Positions 8,392 through 16,510 of a DNA stretch of 64,000 nt are shown here, one piece after another. The stretch is from the NCBI RefSeq assembly GCF_000717595.1, contig NZ_JNZO01000002.1:324665-388664 (forward strand), written 5' to 3'. The notes beneath the pieces were generated by a model that searched no databases, was not told where the DNA came from, and worked only from the letters and a program-made list of their open reading frames with translations. The stretch is from Streptomyces flavochromogenes (GTDB taxonomy: Bacteria > Actinomycetota > Actinomycetes > Streptomycetales > Streptomycetaceae). Every line of letters begins with the position of its first letter. Positions within the stretch are counted from its first letter, which is position 1. Position numbers and translations under genes: made by a program.

Positions 8392-9042
8392 TCAGCCGCC
8401 GGCCGGACGCGGAGTCACCAGAATCACTTCCAGCGTCCGGGGGCCGTGGACGCCCTCGACCCGGTCGAGTTCGATGTCGCTCGTCGCGGACGGCCCCGAG
8501 ATCCAGGTCAGCGGGCGGGCGGGGTCGAGCCGGGGGAGCGCCTGCGGCACGGAGGCCACCACCTGCTCGGGGGCCCCGACCACGCACACGTGCAGATCGG
8601 GCACGAGGGTGAGGGCGCGACGGCCCTGCCCGGGGCCGCCGTCGAGGACGATCGTGCCGGTCTCGGCGATGGCGACCGCGCACCCCGTCACCACCGCGTC
8701 GATGCCGTCGAGTTCGTACGGGGTGAGCCGGGGCGCGTCGGACCGCCGCTCGGCGCCGGTCGCGGCGAGCCACTCCTCGGGCAGTCCGGGCGGTACGACG
8801 ACACTGCGGACGCCGCGCTCCGCGAGGAGCACGGCGATGAGCTCCGGCAGGCCGTCCGGCCCGGAGCGGTGGACGTGGGCGCGGTAGTCGGCGAGATTCT
8901 CGTGGAGCAGATCGAGGAGCGCGTCGGGGTCCTCGGTGGCATGGCTCGTGCGGTAGCCGCGGGTGACATCGGGGGCCTCGGGGGCGCCGGCCACGGCGGC
9001 GCGGATGCGGGCGAGCACGCGCGCGCGTGAGTCGGTGGTCAT
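8392..9042 (-). CDS. lutC: Lactate utilisation protein C (LUD domain)
   Basis: 216 residues. It is the small LUD-domain subunit of the LutABC L-lactate oxidase system, which converts L-lactate to pyruvate. The Gly-rich TGTIVLDGGPGQGRRALTLVPD region is typical of LUD proteins. The ATG at 9042 overlaps the lutB stop. It is the last gene of the long leftward rhaI-rhaD-rhaB-lutABC operon and ends before a bidirectional terminator. Confidence 0.88.
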   Translation of the reverse strand: MTTDSRARVLARIRAAVAGAPEAPDVTRGYRTSHATEDPDALLDLLHENLADYRAHVHRSGPDGLPELIAVLLAERGVRSVVVPPGLPEEWLAATGAERRSDAPRLTPYELDGIDAVVTGCAVAIAETGTIVLDGGPGQGRRALTLVPDLHVCVVGAPEQVVASVPQALPRLDPARPLTWISGPSATSDIELDRVEGVHGPRTLEVILVTPRPAGG

Positions 9043-10475
9043 CGGCGGTTCCTCTTCCACCAGTCGCGGAACGGTTCGGCGGGCAGTTCGGGCAGGTTCC
9101 GGTGCTCGGACCACTGGCGGGCGCCCGGCCCCGGCAGTCGTTTCGGGTGCAGCGCGCGCGTGGCGGAGGCGATCCGCTCGCCCGCCGCGAGGGCGGTCGG
9201 ATGGTCGAGCACCCACGAGGAGGCCTTGATCGCCGCCCGCTCGAGCCGGTGTCCCCTCCCGCCCTCGGCCGCGACCCGCTCGCGCAGATGCACCAGGACC
9301 TTGGGGATGTCGATGGCGACCGGGCACACCTCGTAACAGGCCCCGCAGAGCGAGGAGGCGTACGGCAGGGAGGCGTCGACCTCGCTCACCGTGCCCCGGA
9401 GCTGAGGGGTGAGGATCGCGCCGATCGGCCCGGGGTAGACGGAGCCGTACGCGTGACCGCCGGCCCGCTCGTACACCGGGCAGACGTTCAGACAGGCCGA
9501 GCAGCGGATGCAGCGCAGCGCCTGCCTCCCCACCTCGTCGGCGAGCGCGTCCGTGCGTCCGTTGTCGAGGAGCACCAGATGGAAGTCGGACGGCCCGTCG
9601 TCGTCGCTCGTGCCGGTCCACATGCTCGTGTACGGGTTCATGCGCTCGGCGGTCGACGAGCGCGGCAGCGTCTGGAGGAACACTTCGAGGTCCCGCCAGG
9701 TCGGCACCACCTTCTCCACGCCGACGACGGAGATCAGGGTCTCGGGAAGCGTGAGGCACATCCGGCCGTTGCCCTCGGACTCGACGACGACGAGGGTGCC
9801 GGTCTCGGCGACCATGAAGTTCGCCCCGGAGATCCCGACCTTGGCCCGCAGGAACTTCTCCCGCAGGTGCAGCCGGGCCGCCTCCGCGAGATCGGCCGGG
9901 GTGTCACTCAGCCCCTCCGGCGCGGGGCGTCCCCAACTCCCCATCTTCTCGCGGAAGATGTCACGGATCTCGCCCCGGTTGCGGTGGATGGCGGGGACCA
10001 GGATGTGCGAGGGCCGGTCCTCGCCGAGCTGCACGATCAGCTCCGCGAGATCCGTCTCGTACGCGGCGATCCCCTCGGCCGCCAGGTGCTCGTTGAGCCC
10101 GATCTCCTGGGTGGCCATCGACTTGACCTTGACCACCTCCGTCTCGCCCGTCGCCCTGACGAGGCCGGTCACGATCCGGTTGGCCTCGGCCGCGTCGGCG
10201 GCCCAGTGCACGGTGCCGCCCGCGGCCGTCACCGCCTCCTCCAGCCGGAGCAGGTGGTCGGCCAGGTGACGGAGCGTCCGGTCCTTGATCTCCTTCCCGG
10301 CCTGTCTGAGCTCCGCCCAGTCGTCGAGCTCCGCTACGGCCCGCGCCCGCTTGTCGCGGATGGTGTGGGTCGCGTGCCGCAGGTTGGCGCGGAGTGTCGC
10401 GTCCCCGACCGCCGCCCGTGCCGCCTCCGGGAAGGCCGGCATACCGACGAAGGTCCCGCCGAACGTGTCGCTCAC
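9039..10475 (-). CDS. lutB: Lactate utilisation iron-sulfur protein LutB
   Basis: 478 residues. An N-terminal LUD domain is followed by a ferredoxin-like part with two cysteine clusters, CIRCSACLNVCP and CGACYEVCP, that ligate 4Fe-4S centres. A C-terminal DUF3390-like tail follows. The GTG at 10475 overlaps the lutA stop as GTGA and has GAGGAG upstream; the longer open frame above it is not needed. It acts with LutA and LutC in L-lactate oxidation on the cytoplasmic side of the membrane. Confidence 0.9.
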   Translation of the reverse strand: MSDTFGGTFVGMPAFPEAARAAVGDATLRANLRHATHTIRDKRARAVAELDDWAELRQAGKEIKDRTLRHLADHLLRLEEAVTAAGGTVHWAADAAEANRIVTGLVRATGETEVVKVKSMATQEIGLNEHLAAEGIAAYETDLAELIVQLGEDRPSHILVPAIHRNRGEIRDIFREKMGSWGRPAPEGLSDTPADLAEAARLHLREKFLRAKVGISGANFMVAETGTLVVVESEGNGRMCLTLPETLISVVGVEKVVPTWRDLEVFLQTLPRSSTAERMNPYTSMWTGTSDDDGPSDFHLVLLDNGRTDALADEVGRQALRCIRCSACLNVCPVYERAGGHAYGSVYPGPIGAILTPQLRGTVSEVDASLPYASSLCGACYEVCPVAIDIPKVLVHLRERVAAEGGRGHRLERAAIKASSWVLDHPTALAAGERIASATRALHPKRLPGPGARQWSEHRNLPELPAEPFRDWWKRNRR

Positions 10476-11188
10476 CGCCAGGGCTCCTCTTCCGTGCTCG
10501 CCAGGATGTCCGCCAGATGCACCGCGCGCAGCGGTGCCCCCTGCCGGGTCAGCATGCCGCCCACGTGCAGCAGACAGGAGTTGTCCGCTCCGCACAGGAC
10601 CTCGGCGCCCGTGGACAGCGCGTTCGCGATCTTGTCGGCGCCCATCGCCGCCGACACGTCCGGGTTCTTCACCGCGAACGTGCCGCCGAAGCCGCAGCAC
10701 TCCTCCGCACCCGGCAGCTCCACCAGCTCAAGCCCCTTCACCGCCTCCAGGAGCCGGCGCGGCCGCTCCCCCAGCCCGAGGAGACGCAGGCCGTGACAGG
10801 ACGGGTGGTACGTCACCCGGTGGGGGAAGTACGCGCCCACGTCCGTCACCCCGAGCACGTCCACCAGGAACTCCGTCAGCTCGTACACGCGGGGAGCCAG
10901 GCCCGCCGCCTCCCCGCCGAACGAGGCGTAGTGGTGGCGCACCATCGCCGCGCACGAGCCCGAGGGGGTGACCACGTACGCGTACCCCTCGAAGGCCCGG
11001 ACCGTGCGCCGTACCAGCGGCGCCGTCTCGGCGCGGTACCCGGTGTTGAACTGCGGCTGTCCGCAACAGGTCTGCGCGGCTGGGAAGTCGACCTCCACGC
11101 CGAGGCGTTCGAGGACGCGGACGGTGGCCACGCCCGTCGCGGGGAAGACGGCGTCGTTGACGCAGGTGACGAAGAGGGCGACTCGCAT
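10472..11188 (-). CDS. lutA: Lactate utilisation protein A (CCG domain)
   Basis: 238 residues. Two CCG domains, with TCCGQPQFNTG and ECCGFGGTFAVK, are the usual LutA/GlpC-like iron-sulfur and quinone-linked modules. The ATG at 11188 has GAGGA upstream. The gene starts 44 bases after the rhamnulokinase stop on the same strand, which ties lactate oxidation to rhamnose breakdown, whose aldolase branch yields lactaldehyde and then lactate. Confidence 0.9.
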   Translation of the reverse strand: MRVALFVTCVNDAVFPATGVATVRVLERLGVEVDFPAAQTCCGQPQFNTGYRAETAPLVRRTVRAFEGYAYVVTPSGSCAAMVRHHYASFGGEAAGLAPRVYELTEFLVDVLGVTDVGAYFPHRVTYHPSCHGLRLLGLGERPRRLLEAVKGLELVELPGAEECCGFGGTFAVKNPDVSAAMGADKIANALSTGAEVLCGADNSCLLHVGGMLTRQGAPLRAVHLADILASTEEEPWR

Positions 11189-11232
11189 CACGGGGTCCTC
11201 GGGCTCCTCTGTCCTCACGGGCTGTCCTGCCT

Positions 11233-12738
11233 TCACGGGTTCCTCGGGGACGTTTCGAGTCGGTCGGCGGCCGTGTCCCAGGCGGCCCGGCCGGCGCGGT
11301 CCTCGCGCGGTTCGTAGTGTCGCAGGGGCTGTGTGCGCGCGACGAGCCGACGCATCGCGTCGCGGTCGCCGACGAGCCCGGCGGCCCGTGCCTGGACGAG
11401 GACGTTCCCGAGGGCCGTGGCCTCCACGGGGCCCGCGACGACGGGCAGCCCGGTGGCGTCGGCCGTCCACTGGCAGAGCAGCGCGTTACGGGCTCCGCCG
11501 CCCACCAGATGGACCCGCGCGATCTCCCGGCCCGCCAGCTCGGCGGCCTGCCGCAGCGTACGGCGGTGGGCGAGCGCCAGACTTTCCAGGACGCACCGGA
11601 CCACCGCCCCCGGGCCGCCGGGCGCGGGCTGCCCGGTGCGGCGGCAGTACGCCCGTATCCGCTCCGGCACGTCTCCGGGAGCGAGGAACTCCGGCGCGTC
11701 CGGATCGACGAGCGCCGCGAACGGCTCCGCGCCCGCCGCCTGCGCGAGCAGCTCGTCCAGACCGACGGGCAGTCCCCGCGCCGCCCAGGTCCGCCGGCAC
11801 TCCTCCAGGAGCCACAGCCCCATGACGTTCCGCAGGAAACGGACGGTGCCGTCGATGCCGCGTTCGTTGGTGAAGTTCGCCGCCCGGGACTCCTCGGTCA
11901 GGACCGGGGCGTCGAGCTCCAGGCCGGCGAGGGACCAGGTCCCGCACGAGATGTAGGCGAAGTCCGGGGCCGTGGCGGGAACGGCGACGACGGCCGACGC
12001 GGTGTCGTGCGAGGCGACCGTCGTCACCGGTGTGCCGACGGGGAGACCGGTGAACCCGGTGACGTGAGGGAGGAGTTCGCCCGCCGGATCGCCGGGTGCG
12101 CGGAGCGGCGGCAGCAGTCCGGAGGTGATGCCGATGCCGTCGAGCAGCTCCGTGGACCAGACGCCCGAGCGGGCGTCGAAGAGCCCCGTGGTGGAGGCGT
12201 TCGTCTCCTCGGCGCCGATCGACCCGGTCAGCCAGTGGACCAGCAGATCGGGCATCGGCAACAGCGTCCGGGCTGCCGCGAGCTGGGCGCTTCCGGCGGC
12301 GGAGGCCAGCTGGAAGACGGTGTTGAACGGCAGATGCTGGAGACCGGTGATCCGGTACAGCTCCGCCGCCCCCACCCGCGCCAGAACGCCCGCCGCCGCC
12401 CCCTCCGTACGCCGGTCGCGGTAGTGGTGGGGCGCCCCGAGCAGCGCGCCGTCCGCGTCGAGGAGCCCGTAGTCCACCGCCCAGGTGTCGACGCCGACGG
12501 AGGCCACGGGACCGGACCGGGCGGCCGCCCGCAGCCCCTCCAGGACACCCTGGAAGAGTCCGAGGACGTTCCAGCGCAGTCCGTCGGGCAGCATGACCGG
12601 GGTGTTGGGGAAGCGGTGGGCCTCGGTGAGTGCGAGCCGGCCCGCGCCGACCTCGCCGAGCATCACCCGGCCACTGGTCGCCCCGAGGTCGGCGGCGGCG
12701 AAGACACCGCCGGCCGAGGCGGAGTGCGGGGCGCTCAC
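11233..12738 (-). CDS. rhaB: Rhamnulokinase (FGGY family)
   Basis: 501 residues. It phosphorylates L-rhamnulose at C1. The FGGY/ASKHA fold is shown by DLGATSGRVMLGEV near the start, VGVDTWAVDYGLLD near 80-95, and the C-terminal VHLVGGGARNALLCQWTADA. The GTG at 12738 overlaps the preceding stop as GTGA. Position after isomerase and aldolase genes fits the phosphorylated rhamnose pathway. Confidence 0.92.
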   Translation of the reverse strand: MSAPHSASAGGVFAAADLGATSGRVMLGEVGAGRLALTEAHRFPNTPVMLPDGLRWNVLGLFQGVLEGLRAAARSGPVASVGVDTWAVDYGLLDADGALLGAPHHYRDRRTEGAAAGVLARVGAAELYRITGLQHLPFNTVFQLASAAGSAQLAAARTLLPMPDLLVHWLTGSIGAEETNASTTGLFDARSGVWSTELLDGIGITSGLLPPLRAPGDPAGELLPHVTGFTGLPVGTPVTTVASHDTASAVVAVPATAPDFAYISCGTWSLAGLELDAPVLTEESRAANFTNERGIDGTVRFLRNVMGLWLLEECRRTWAARGLPVGLDELLAQAAGAEPFAALVDPDAPEFLAPGDVPERIRAYCRRTGQPAPGGPGAVVRCVLESLALAHRRTLRQAAELAGREIARVHLVGGGARNALLCQWTADATGLPVVAGPVEATALGNVLVQARAAGLVGDRDAMRRLVARTQPLRHYEPREDRAGRAAWDTAADRLETSPRNP

Positions 12739-14780
12739 CGGAGGAAGGCCGCCGCCACGCCCGCGTCCACCGGCACGTGCAGTCCGGTGGTGTGGGCGAG
12801 GTCGCCGCCGGTCAGGGCGAAGACCGCGTCGGCCACGTGCTCGGGCAGCACCTCGCGCTTGAGCAGGGTGCGGCCCGCGTAGAACGCGCCGAGCTCCTCC
12901 TCCGCGATGCCGTACGTGGCCGCCCGCTGCGCGCCCCAGCCGCCCGCGAAGATGCCCGAACCGCGCACCACCCCGTCGGGGTTGACGCCGTTGACGCGGA
13001 TCCCGTGCTCGCCCAGTTCGGCGGCCAGCAGGCGTACCTGATGGGCCTGGTCGGCCTTCGTGGCGGAGTAGGCGATGTTGTTCGGGCCCGCGAACACCGC
13101 GTTCTTGGAGACGATGTACACGATGTCGCCGCCCAGACCTTGCGCGATCATGACCCGAGCGGCCTCCCGCGCGACCAGGAACGAACCCCGGGCCATGATC
13201 GTGTGCTGGACGTCCCAGTCCCGCGCCGTGGTGTCCAGAAGAGGCTTGGAGACGGAGATTCCGGCGTTGTTGACGACCAGGTCCACCCCGCCGAACGCGA
13301 ACAGCGCCGCCCGGAGCCCGGCCCCGATCGCCTCCTCCGACGTGACGTCCATGGCGACGGCCACGGCCCGGTCGGGACCGCCGAGTTCCGCCGCGACCGT
13401 CTCGGCGCTCGCCGCGTCGAGATCGGCGACCACCACACAGGCCCCCTCGGCGACGAGCCGGTGCGCGATCGCGCGGCCGATGCCGCTGCCCGCGCCCGTC
13501 ACGAGCGCCACACGGGTCGCGAGCGGCTTCGGCCGGGGCATCCGCCGCAGCTTGGCCTCCTCCAGCTCCCAGTACTCGATCCGGAACTTCTCCGACTCCT
13601 CGATCGGCGCGTACGAGGAGACGGCCTCGGCGCCGCGCATCACATGGATCGCGTTGACATAGAACTCGCCCGCCACGCGCGCGGTCTGCTTGTCCCGGCC
13701 GAAGGAGAACATGCCGACCCCGGGCACGAGCACGATCGCGGGATCGGCGCCCCGCATCGCCGGGGAGTCCTCGGTGGCGTGCCGCGCGTAGTAGGCGGCG
13801 TACTCCTCGCGGTAGGCGGTGTGCAGCTCCCGCAGTCGCGCGACCGCCCGGTCGAGCGGCGCGTCGGCCGGCAGGTCCAGGACGAGCGGCCGGACCTTCG
13901 TCCGCAGGAAGTGGTCGGGGCAGGAGGTGCCCAGGGCAGCGAGCCGGGGGTGTTCGGCGCGGGCCAGGAAGTCGAGCACCGGCTCCGCGTCGGTGAAGTG
14001 CCCGACCTGAGGGGCGTCCTGGGAGGCGAGCCCCCGGACGTACGGGGCGAGGGCGGCGGCGCGCTCCCGCCGCTCGGCCTCGGGGAGCGGGCCGAAGCCC
14101 TCGACCACCGGCCCGAACGGCTCCGGTCCGCCCCGCTCGGCGAGGAAGGCCTCGGCGGTACGGACGATGTGCAGGGAACGGCGCTCGCACTCCTCCGAGG
14201 TGTCGCCCCACGCGGTGATGCCGTGACCGCCGAGGACACAGCCGATCGCCCGTGGATGGGCCTCCTTGACCGCCGCGATGTCCAGGCCGAGCCGGAAGCC
14301 GGGACGGCGCCACGGCACCCAGACCACCGAGTCGCCGAAGCACTCGGCCGTCAGCTTCTCGCCGTCGGCGGCGCAGGCGAGCGCGATGCCCGCGTCGGGG
14401 TGGAGGTGGTCGACGTGGGCCGCGTCCACCAGTCCGTGCATGGCGGTGTCGATGGACGGGGCCGCGCCGCCCTTCCCGTACAGACAGTGGTCGAAGGCGG
14501 CGACCATCTCGTCCTCCCGCTCGACCCCGGGGTACACCCCGGCGAGGGCGCGCAGCCGGTCGAGGCGGAGCACCGCGAGCCCGTCCTCGGTGAGCGTGCC
14601 CAGGTCGCCGCCGGAGCCCTTGACCCACATGAGGGTGACCGGGGCCCCGGTCACGGGGTCGGTGACGGCGCCCTTGGCGGAGGCGTTGCCGCCCGCGTAG
14701 TTGGTGGTGCGGGGATCGGAGCCGAGCCGGTGGGCCCGGGCGAGGAGGTCGGCGACTTCGGGAGGGCTGCTGGAGACCAT
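12735..14780 (-). CDS. Bifunctional rhamnulose-1-phosphate aldolase / lactaldehyde dehydrogenase
   Basis: 681 residues. The N-terminal class II aldolase domain (about 1-400, with NYAGGNASAK and the metal-site HLHPD) should cleave rhamnulose-1-phosphate to DHAP and L-lactaldehyde. The C-terminal short-chain dehydrogenase domain (about 425-681) has the NAD motif TGAGSGIG, NNAGIS and the YSATK catalytic pair, and should oxidise lactaldehyde to lactate. This is the RhaEW type known in Actinobacteria. AAGGACG precedes the ATG at 14780. The first 130 bases are overlapped by the abnormal 3' end of the isomerase gene. Confidence 0.92.
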   Translation of the reverse strand: MVSSSPPEVADLLARAHRLGSDPRTTNYAGGNASAKGAVTDPVTGAPVTLMWVKGSGGDLGTLTEDGLAVLRLDRLRALAGVYPGVEREDEMVAAFDHCLYGKGGAAPSIDTAMHGLVDAAHVDHLHPDAGIALACAADGEKLTAECFGDSVVWVPWRRPGFRLGLDIAAVKEAHPRAIGCVLGGHGITAWGDTSEECERRSLHIVRTAEAFLAERGGPEPFGPVVEGFGPLPEAERRERAAALAPYVRGLASQDAPQVGHFTDAEPVLDFLARAEHPRLAALGTSCPDHFLRTKVRPLVLDLPADAPLDRAVARLRELHTAYREEYAAYYARHATEDSPAMRGADPAIVLVPGVGMFSFGRDKQTARVAGEFYVNAIHVMRGAEAVSSYAPIEESEKFRIEYWELEEAKLRRMPRPKPLATRVALVTGAGSGIGRAIAHRLVAEGACVVVADLDAASAETVAAELGGPDRAVAVAMDVTSEEAIGAGLRAALFAFGGVDLVVNNAGISVSKPLLDTTARDWDVQHTIMARGSFLVAREAARVMIAQGLGGDIVYIVSKNAVFAGPNNIAYSATKADQAHQVRLLAAELGEHGIRVNGVNPDGVVRGSGIFAGGWGAQRAATYGIAEEELGAFYAGRTLLKREVLPEHVADAVFALTGGDLAHTTGLHVPVDAGVAAAFLR

Positions 14781-15883
14781 GACGGAACGTCCTTCGGGGC
14801 GGGGCGGGGCGGGGCGGGGCGGGGCGGCGCGCGCAGCAGGGGCCGTACGTCGGTGGCGTAGGCGTCCATCAGGATGGAGTTGGCGGCCAGGACGTCTCCG
14901 TCCCGCTGGGCGGCGGCGAGGGCGTCCGCGTCGACGAGCAGCGCCTTGGCGGTGGCCTCCTGCACGTTCATGACCGAGCGGATGACGGCGGGGACCTTCG
15001 CCTCGATGTTGTGGCACTGGTCGAGCATGAAGGCGATGTCCGCCGCCGGCGCCAGGCCGCCGTTGCGGACGACCTCGTGCATGATCCGGAAGAGCTGGAA
15101 GGGGTCGGCGGCGCCGGCCATCAGGTCGTCGTCGGCGTAGAAACGCGAGTTGAAATCGAAGCCGCCGAGGCGCCCCTCCCGCAGCAGCAGGGCGACGATG
15201 AACTCGATGTTGGTGCCCGGAGCGTGGTGGCCGGTGTCCACGACGACCCGCGCCCGCGGGCCGAGCGTGAGGCAGTGGGCGTACGCGGTTCCCCAGTCCG
15301 GCACGTCGGTGGCGTAGAAGGCGGGCTCGAAGAGCTTGTACTCCAGGAGCAGCCGCTGGCCCTCGCCGAGCCGCCCGTACACCTCGGCGAGGCACTCCGC
15401 GAGCCGCTCCTGGCGGGCGGAGATGTCGTCCTGCCCGGGGTAGTTGGTGCCGTCCGCGAACCAGAGCTTCAGATCCGCCGAACCGGTCGCGTCCATGATG
15501 TCGACGCATGCGAGGAGGTGGTCCACGGCCCTGCGGCGCACGGCGGGGTCCGGATGGCAGACACTCCCCAGCCGGTAGGCGTCGTCCTGGAAGGTGTTGG
15601 AGTTGATCGCGCCGAGCTCGACCCCGCGCTCCTTCGCGTACCCGGCGAGACCGGACCAGTCGTCGACCCGGTCCCAGGGGATGTGCAGGGACACCTTGGG
15701 GGCGATGCCGGTGTACGCGTGGACCTGCGCCGCGTCGTCGAGCTTCTCGTACGGGGTGCGGGGAACGCCCGGCTGCGTGAACACCTTGAAGCGGGTCCCG
15801 GAGTTGCCGTAGCCCCAGGAGGGCGTTTCGATCCGCTGGGCGGCGAGTGCGGCCTTCACGGCAGCGATGTCGGGCATGTCCAC
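14651..15883 (-). CDS. rhaI: L-rhamnose isomerase (RhaI type) with abnormal C-terminus
   Basis: 410 residues as read. It isomerises L-rhamnose to L-rhamnulose. Residues 1-352 look intact, including the metal-site region VVVDTGHHAPGTN and GGFDFNSRFYADDD. After RPLLR the frame enters six copies of GGGGC on the plus strand (14796-14825), encodes a Pro/Arg/Ala run, and continues out of frame through the first 130 bases of the next gene before stopping. Usual family members end about 35 residues after this point with a conserved tail. Loss of one 5-base unit would fuse this frame to the downstream aldolase. A sequencing slip in the repeat is also possible. Confidence 0.82.
   Translation of the reverse strand: MDMPDIAAVKAALAAQRIETPSWGYGNSGTRFKVFTQPGVPRTPYEKLDDAAQVHAYTGIAPKVSLHIPWDRVDDWSGLAGYAKERGVELGAINSNTFQDDAYRLGSVCHPDPAVRRRAVDHLLACVDIMDATGSADLKLWFADGTNYPGQDDISARQERLAECLAEVYGRLGEGQRLLLEYKLFEPAFYATDVPDWGTAYAHCLTLGPRARVVVDTGHHAPGTNIEFIVALLLREGRLGGFDFNSRFYADDDLMAGAADPFQLFRIMHEVVRNGGLAPAADIAFMLDQCHNIEAKVPAVIRSVMNVQEATAKALLVDADALAAAQRDGDVLAANSILMDAYATDVRPLLRAPPRPAPPRPAPKDVPSWSPAALPKSPTSSPGPTGSAPIPAPPTTRAATPPPRAPSPTP
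14796..14825 (+). repeat. (GGGGC)6 pentanucleotide repeat across the rhaI 3' end
   Basis: Six perfect GGGGC units on the plus strand (CCCCG as read in the operon mRNA). It lies 16 bases upstream of the aldolase start codon, inside the isomerase reading frame. The plus strand has six G4 runs with one-base spacers and could form a G-quadruplex. Confidence 0.95.
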
Positions 15884-15893
15884 CTCGATCTAA

Positions 15894-15945
15894 TGAATCG
15901 ATTCAGTTCATCGGGGAAGCTAGTCACCCGGCAGGAAGCGGTCAA
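15894..15945 (-). promoter_or_regulatory. Promoter and palindromic operator of the rhamnose catabolic operon
   Basis: On the minus strand TTGACC (15945-15940) and TAGCTT (15922-15917) are 17 bases apart. The perfect palindrome TGAATCGATTCA (15894-15905) lies just downstream of the expected start, with the central CG common for LacI-family operators. The regulator encoded at 16511 is the likely ligand. Confidence 0.72.
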
Positions 15946-15950
15946 GACTC

Positions 15951-16007
15951 TTGACGCTGCTCCGATCGGCGCCCTAGCGTCCGGACGCGGCGATGTGAAA
16001 CATTTCA
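15951..16007 (+). promoter_or_regulatory. Divergent promoter and operator for the mutarotase and regulator genes
   Basis: TTGACG (15951-15956) and TAGCGT (15975-15980), 18 bases apart, face right. TGAAACATTTCA (15996-16007), with perfect TGAAA/TTTCA arms, lies just downstream of the expected start. It resembles the other rhamnose operator, giving coordinated control of both directions. Confidence 0.65.
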
Positions 16008-16025
16008 GTCAATCGGAAGGGGTCG

Positions 16026-16355
16026 ATGGCGGCGATGCGGCGGGTCTGTTTCCTGCTCAAGGTCAGGGCCGAGCGGGTGGAGGAGTACCGGGCGCGCCAC
16101 GCCGACGTCTGGGCCGACATGCTCACGGCGCTCTCCGCGGCCGGCTGGCACAACTACTCCCTCTTCCTCCGCGAGGACGGGCTGCTCGTCGGCTACCTGG
16201 AGACACCGGACTTCGACCGGGCGCGCGCCGCGATGGAGGCGACCGAGGTCAACGCCCGCTGGCAGGCGGAGATGGCGGAGTTCTTCGAGGAGCTCGAAGG
16301 GAGGGCACCCGACGCCGTCATGCGCCCGCTGACGGAGGTGTTCCACCTCGCGTGA
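16026..16355 (+). CDS. rhaM: L-rhamnose mutarotase
   Basis: 109 residues. It interconverts the alpha and beta anomers of L-rhamnose to supply the isomerase. The family pattern is clear: VEEYRARHADVWADML, then GWHNYSLFL and NARWQAEMAEFFE. GGAAGGGG lies six bases before the chosen ATG; a second Met three codons later is also possible. It is divergent from the rha operon and precedes the regulator. Confidence 0.9.
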   Translation: MAAMRRVCFLLKVRAERVEEYRARHADVWADMLTALSAAGWHNYSLFLREDGLLVGYLETPDFDRARAAMEATEVNARWQAEMAEFFEELEGRAPDAVMRPLTEVFHLA

Positions 16356-16510
16356 GGGCAGGGGCGTTCCCCCTCGTGTCAGGGCGTGGGGGCGGGAGTC
16401 AGGGTGATCCCGTGGCGACGGCCCGGCCCGGAGCGGCCGCATAGGATGAAAACCGGGGCGGGACCTCGCCCGGACGGGGCGGTAGGGGCAGGACGGACCA
16501 GGTGGGACGG

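Noticed and set aside
11233..14628. Apparent 1131-residue protein covering rhaB and part of the aldolase gene
   Set aside because: Only the part from 12738 is a real protein (rhamnulokinase); the rest is an out-of-frame reading of the aldolase/dehydrogenase gene.
14796..14825. GGGGC repeat as an RNA G-quadruplex riboswitch
   Set aside because: The operon mRNA carries the C-rich strand, so a G-quadruplex could form only in plus-strand DNA, not in this transcript.
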